Origin: an uncultured Phaeodactylibacter sp.
Lineage (GTDB): Bacteria; Bacteroidota; Bacteroidia; Chitinophagales; Saprospiraceae
Direction: 5' to 3'
NCBI GenBank assembly: GCA_913057245.1
Contig: CAJXNH010000013.1
Span: 1 to 64,000 of the forward strand
Length of the DNA stretch: 64,000 nucleotides
Below, piece after piece: positions 61,364-64,000 of the stretch. Under the pieces are notes generated by a model, which saw only the letters and a list, made by a program, of their open reading frames with translations, ran no database searches and was not told the origin of the DNA. Positions within the stretch are counted from its first letter, which is position 1. Each line of letters starts with the position of its first letter. The translations under genes were made by a program, and so were the position numbers.

Positions 61364-61601
61364 GGGCGCAGAATGCTGCGCCCGCGGTGAAAGGGCCAAC
61401 TTCAAAAGGGATTATACCGGTGTAGCCCGTATCCGTCATCTTTAGAATGGTAAGGAGAGCAGTGTGGGGCAAGATCACCTGCTACACGGGCTGCACTTTT
61501 CCCTTTGGAGCGTCAAGAATGTTTGTTTGTTAGTAGCCAAAGGGCTACTGGTTTACTGGCTTTTGGGTGCTGCCGCACAGTGTGCGAGCAGCACTTTTTT
61601 T
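61364..61601 (+). ncRNA. Candidate structured RNA between ggt and the next lipoprotein gene
   Basis: The gap 61296-61691 has no credible gene. On the plus strand it holds GGGCGCAG-AATG-CTGCGCCC (61364-61383), an AGTAGCC/GGCTACT hairpin (61532-61549) whose bases can instead pair CCCTTTGG (61501-61508) with CCAAAGGG (61537-61544), and a strong terminator. Paired alternatives suggest a folded RNA about 200-240 bases long. No promoter was found and I match it to no known RNA. Confidence 0.35.
61567..61601 (+). terminator. Strong intrinsic terminator, plus strand
   Basis: GTGCTGC-CGCAC-AGT-GTGCG-A-GCAGCAC is a 12-bp stem with one bulge, followed by seven T's. No protein gene precedes it on the plus strand. 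Confidence 0.75.
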
Positions 61602-61610
61602 ATTGGCAGC

Positions 61611-61644
61611 ATAAAGAAAGGCAGTCCGCGGGTGCGAACTGCCT
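61611..61644 (-). terminator. Terminator of the lipoprotein gene at 61692-62498
   Basis: Minus-strand AGGCAGT/ACTGCCT stem with a 12-base loop, then TTCTTTAT. Confidence 0.55.
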
Positions 61645-61691
61645 GTGTAGTAGTGATTCCGTTCTAGATAGGTGAGCAATGCGCTCAATAT

Positions 61692-62498
61692 TTACTCTGC
61701 CGGGTCTTCCTGCAGGGTGAAGGTGCGGGTGACCGGATTCAGCGGAGTGTCTACTTTATTGCCTTCGGCATCAACGAGGGTAAGTGTGATGGTGTTCTCA
61801 CCCATCGGCAGGCCTTCGACGTAATAGGGCTGCCAGGTGTCGATCATATGGTCTTCGCCGTTGATGGTGGCTTTAACCATGTGGTCGGTGCCGAAGCCGG
61901 GTACGTTGACCGGGTAAAAGTCGAGCATGACTTTCTCCGTTTCCGCTTTGCCGGTGTAGGTGCCCTTGGGGCGGCTGTAAAACAGAATAGGCTCTTCAAA
62001 GTCCTCTAATGCCATAAAACTGTTGTCTTTGATTGTTGCTTTTTGAGCAACATGGGCATTATCCGTCTTGATGCTCTCGTGGTAAGAGCGGGACAGGAAA
62101 GCTAGCATGTAGTGGTCGCCATCTTCAATTTCGTAGTCAAATTCGGCTTCGTATTTGGCAGCGTAGGGCTGGTCGTCGATAATCAGGTGGATGTGCTGGC
62201 CTTTAGCGCTGTTGGCGCACATTTTGGCACCTGCATCGGGGGTTTGCACGCCGAGTTGGTACGTCTCGCCACTGATCATAAAGTTGAATTTACCGTCTTC
62301 GAAAGTGACGCCCTCAATGGTCGCATCAGGGAAGGCTTGTGACTCGCTGAATGCGGTAAGGGTGTAGTTTTTAGCAGGTTCTGCTTCCACTGCGGTAGTA
62401 TCGGCTGTGGAGGCTTCCGTGTCGCCGGTGTTGCCACCGCTCTGGCAGCTGGTAAAAAACAGGGCAAGCACAAATAACAGGCTTAGCGTTCTCATCAT
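61692..62498 (-). CDS. Lipoprotein of unknown function with a HIHL-type domain
   Basis: 268 residues. Lipoprotein signal MMRTLSLLFVLALFFTSC, then an Ala/Glu/Thr-rich linker (21-45). A central domain has GQHIHLIIDDQPYAAKYEAE and HYMLAFLSRSYHESIK, reminiscent of DUF4399-like His-containing envelope proteins, and a C-terminal beta domain near VKATINGEDHMIDTWQPYYV. Not assigned a function. TACCTTTG lies 33 bases upstream. Confidence 0.65.
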   Translation of the reverse strand: MMRTLSLLFVLALFFTSCQSGGNTGDTEASTADTTAVEAEPAKNYTLTAFSESQAFPDATIEGVTFEDGKFNFMISGETYQLGVQTPDAGAKMCANSAKGQHIHLIIDDQPYAAKYEAEFDYEIEDGDHYMLAFLSRSYHESIKTDNAHVAQKATIKDNSFMALEDFEEPILFYSRPKGTYTGKAETEKVMLDFYPVNVPGFGTDHMVKATINGEDHMIDTWQPYYVEGLPMGENTITLTLVDAEGNKVDTPLNPVTRTFTLQEDPAE

Positions 62499-62530
62499 TA
62501 ATCTGATTTTGGATTGATGTGTTAATATTA

Positions 62531-62538
62531 CAAAGGTA
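62531..62538 (-). promoter_or_regulatory. -7 element TACCTTTG of the lipoprotein gene
   Basis: Exact TAnnTTTG on the minus strand, 33 bases before the ATG; the nearest TTG is only 14 bases upstream, so the -33 part is weak. Confidence 0.35.
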
Positions 62539-62641
62539 AGGGTTCTTTAGAACAACCGCTTTTCCTTAGACTTTAGAAGGATAAAAAGGTGGGCAAGGTT
62601 CAGATTCTTTCCTATTTTCAAACAGAAAAGCGACCATCACT

Positions 62642-64000
62642 ATGGCTAACGATATCGTAGAACTGAAAGTAGAGGGCATGACGTGCAACAATTGCGCAGC
62701 CAGCCTAAACAAATTCCTGGAGCGTAAGGGACTGGAGGAGGTGTATGTGAATTTCCAGACGAAGGAGGTGCGTTACCGGGAGACAGCATCGGGCATCGAC
62801 CGGGAGAAAGTCCGGCAGGGCATCCACAAACTGGGCTTTTCGGTGGTGGATGAAGACAGCGATGCCAAAGGGCCCTGGTGGACACTGGAGCGTAAATTAC
62901 TGATCAGTGCCATCTTCACTTTCCCGCTGCTGATGTACCACTTCTTTATGATGGCTGGTGTAGAATTGGCGATTATGGAAAATTATTGGTTCCAAATGGC
63001 CCTCTGCCTTCCGCCTTTCGTGATCGGGTTCCTGCACTTTGGCCGCTCGGCCCTGGCGTCACTCAAGGGAGGCGTGCCCAATATGGATGTGCTCATCTTC
63101 GTAGGCAGCACAGCGGCTTTCATTTACAGCCTGGTGGGAACGCTGCTCTGGGAAGCCAATTATATTTTTTATGAGACGAGCGCTACGATTGTCACCTTGG
63201 TGCTGGTGGGCAACTGGCTTGAAAAGCGAGCGGTAGAGCAGACGACGACTGCGATTGGGGAGCTGACGAAGCTACAGGTGGAAACCGCCCGCAAAATCAT
63301 GCCTTCCGGTACGGTAGTCACACTGAAGCGGGAAGAAGTCAAAGTGGGGGATACCCTGCTGGTGAACGAAGGCGACAAAGTACCGTTGGACGGTCAAATT
63401 CTGGAAGGAGACGCTGCAGTGGATGAGTCTATGTTGACGGGCGAAAGCCTGCCGGTGAACAAGTCGGCTGGAGACCGGGTCATCGGGGCCTCAGTGGTCG
63501 TTGGGGGGACTATGAAAATGAAAGTGACGGCCGCGGGCCGGGATACGGTGCTAAGCCAAATGATAGAATTAGTGAAAACGGCTCAGCAGGACAAGCCAGA
63601 TATACAGCGGCTGGCGGATAAAATCAGTGCCATTTTTGTGCCGGTGGTGTTGAGCATTGCCCTGTTGACGCTGCTGCTGGGGCACTTCGCCTTTGGGCTG
63701 GCTTTCGGGCAGGCGCTGATGAATGCCATCGCCGTGCTGGTGATTTCCTGTCCCTGCGCAATGGGGCTGGCTACGCCCACAGCGGTAATGGTAGGCGTTG
63801 GCCGTCTGGCGAAGAACGGCATTCTGGTGAAAGGCGGGCAAACCCTGGAGGTTTTCTCCCGCGTTAAAAAAGTCGTCTTTGACAAAACCGGCACACTGAC
63901 CACAGGCGATTTTCGCATTAAGCATATTGAGTACCATCAGCCGGATGAGGCCCGGGCAAACGCCTTGATTTACAAGCTGGAGCAGCACTCTTCTCACCCC
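62642..64000 (+). CDS. copA: Copper-translocating P1B-type ATPase (3' end beyond window)
   Basis: 453 codons are open to the right edge. The start [20 protein letters not shown] is a heavy-metal-binding domain with the CxxC pair. Membrane segments follow, then TGES (LTGESLPVN), the metal-binding CPC ([15 protein letters not shown]) that marks copper transport, and phosphorylation motif DKTGTLTTG. The window ends at the HP motif SSHP. The remaining nucleotide-binding domain and last helices lie beyond. It exports Cu(I) from the cytosol. Confidence 0.94.
   Translation, partial: MANDIVELKVEGMTCNNCAASLNKFLERKGLEEVYVNFQTKEVRYRETASGIDREKVRQGIHKLGFSVVDEDSDAKGPWWTLERKLLISAIFTFPLLMYHFFMMAGVELAIMENYWFQMALCLPPFVIGFLHFGRSALASLKGGVPNMDVLIFVGSTAAFIYSLVGTLLWEANYIFYETSATIVTLVLVGNWLEKRAVEQTTTAIGELTKLQVETARKIMPSGTVVTLKREEVKVGDTLLVNEGDKVPLDGQILEGDAAVDESMLTGESLPVNKSAGDRVIGASVVVGGTMKMKVTAAGRDTVLSQMIELVKTAQQDKPDIQRLADKISAIFVPVVLSIALLTLLLGHFAFGLAFGQALMNAIAVLVISCPCAMGLATPTAVMVGVGRLAKNGILVKGGQTLEVFSRVKKVVFDKTGTLTTGDFRIKHIEYHQPDEARANALIYKLEQHSSHP

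Noticed and set aside
61464..61667. 67-codon plus-strand open frame over the structured gap
   Set aside because: It runs through the hairpins and terminator; the RNA structure explains the sequence better.

Overview
The window looks like a chromosomal segment of a member of the Bacteroidota, most likely a Saprospiria/Lewinella-type marine bacterium (family-level placement is inference). Supporting signs are: secreted proteins with type IX secretion (T9SS) C-terminal sorting domains, GEVED and BACON modules, a fused alpha-beta 2-oxoacid dehydrogenase E1, a YpdA-type reductase, DUF1573 and 2TM proteins, and promoters of the Bacteroidota form TTTG-N19/20-TAnnTTTG (clearest before the polyprenyl synthase at 34505-34535 and at 56041-56072). 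There is one tRNA (Ala-GGC) and no rRNA, CRISPR array or complete insertion sequence.

Layout. 1-5.6 kb is a minus-strand defence island: a half-length S subunit, HsdM, a RhuM-family protein, an HNH nuclease, a Shedu (DUF4263) nuclease and a full-type HsdS running off the left edge. 6-20 kb is mostly housekeeping and envelope genes: M50 protease, ValS, LysA, an XRE regulator, an aldehyde dehydrogenase, a chitinase next to a PIG-L deacetylase, and an LpxH-like phosphoesterase. A secreted-protein gene just upstream of valS is cut by an in-frame amber codon inside its T9SS sorting domain. 20-28 kb carries an AraC regulator, an MFS transporter, a TIR domain fused to an ABC-type substrate-binding domain, a gpx-ohrR pair, DoxX, and several small palindromic mobile elements. 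28-36 kb has the tRNA, a GT39-like membrane glycosyltransferase, YpdA, a two-receiver protein with a degenerate kinase core, a single-domain response regulator and a polyprenyl synthase.

36-51 kb holds a 1913-residue T9SS-exported M43 metalloprotease, a 55-residue zinc-ribbon protein, an amidohydrolase, an osmolyte ABC importer whose fused binding domain appears circularly permuted, a membrane protein with a broken ABC ATPase partner, and CysE. 51-64 kb has a penicillin acylase, YaaA, DUF1573, the E1 fusion, gamma-glutamyltransferase, lipoproteins, and the start of a CopA-type P-ATPase that runs off the right edge. Three intergenic regions look like small RNA genes.

The most unusual items are the TIR-binding-protein fusion (23684-25216), the permuted binding domain (46227-47777), the pseudokinase with two receivers (31382-33391), the nonsense-interrupted T9SS protein (9962-10849), and the small palindromic elements, one of which supplies the C-terminus of doxX.
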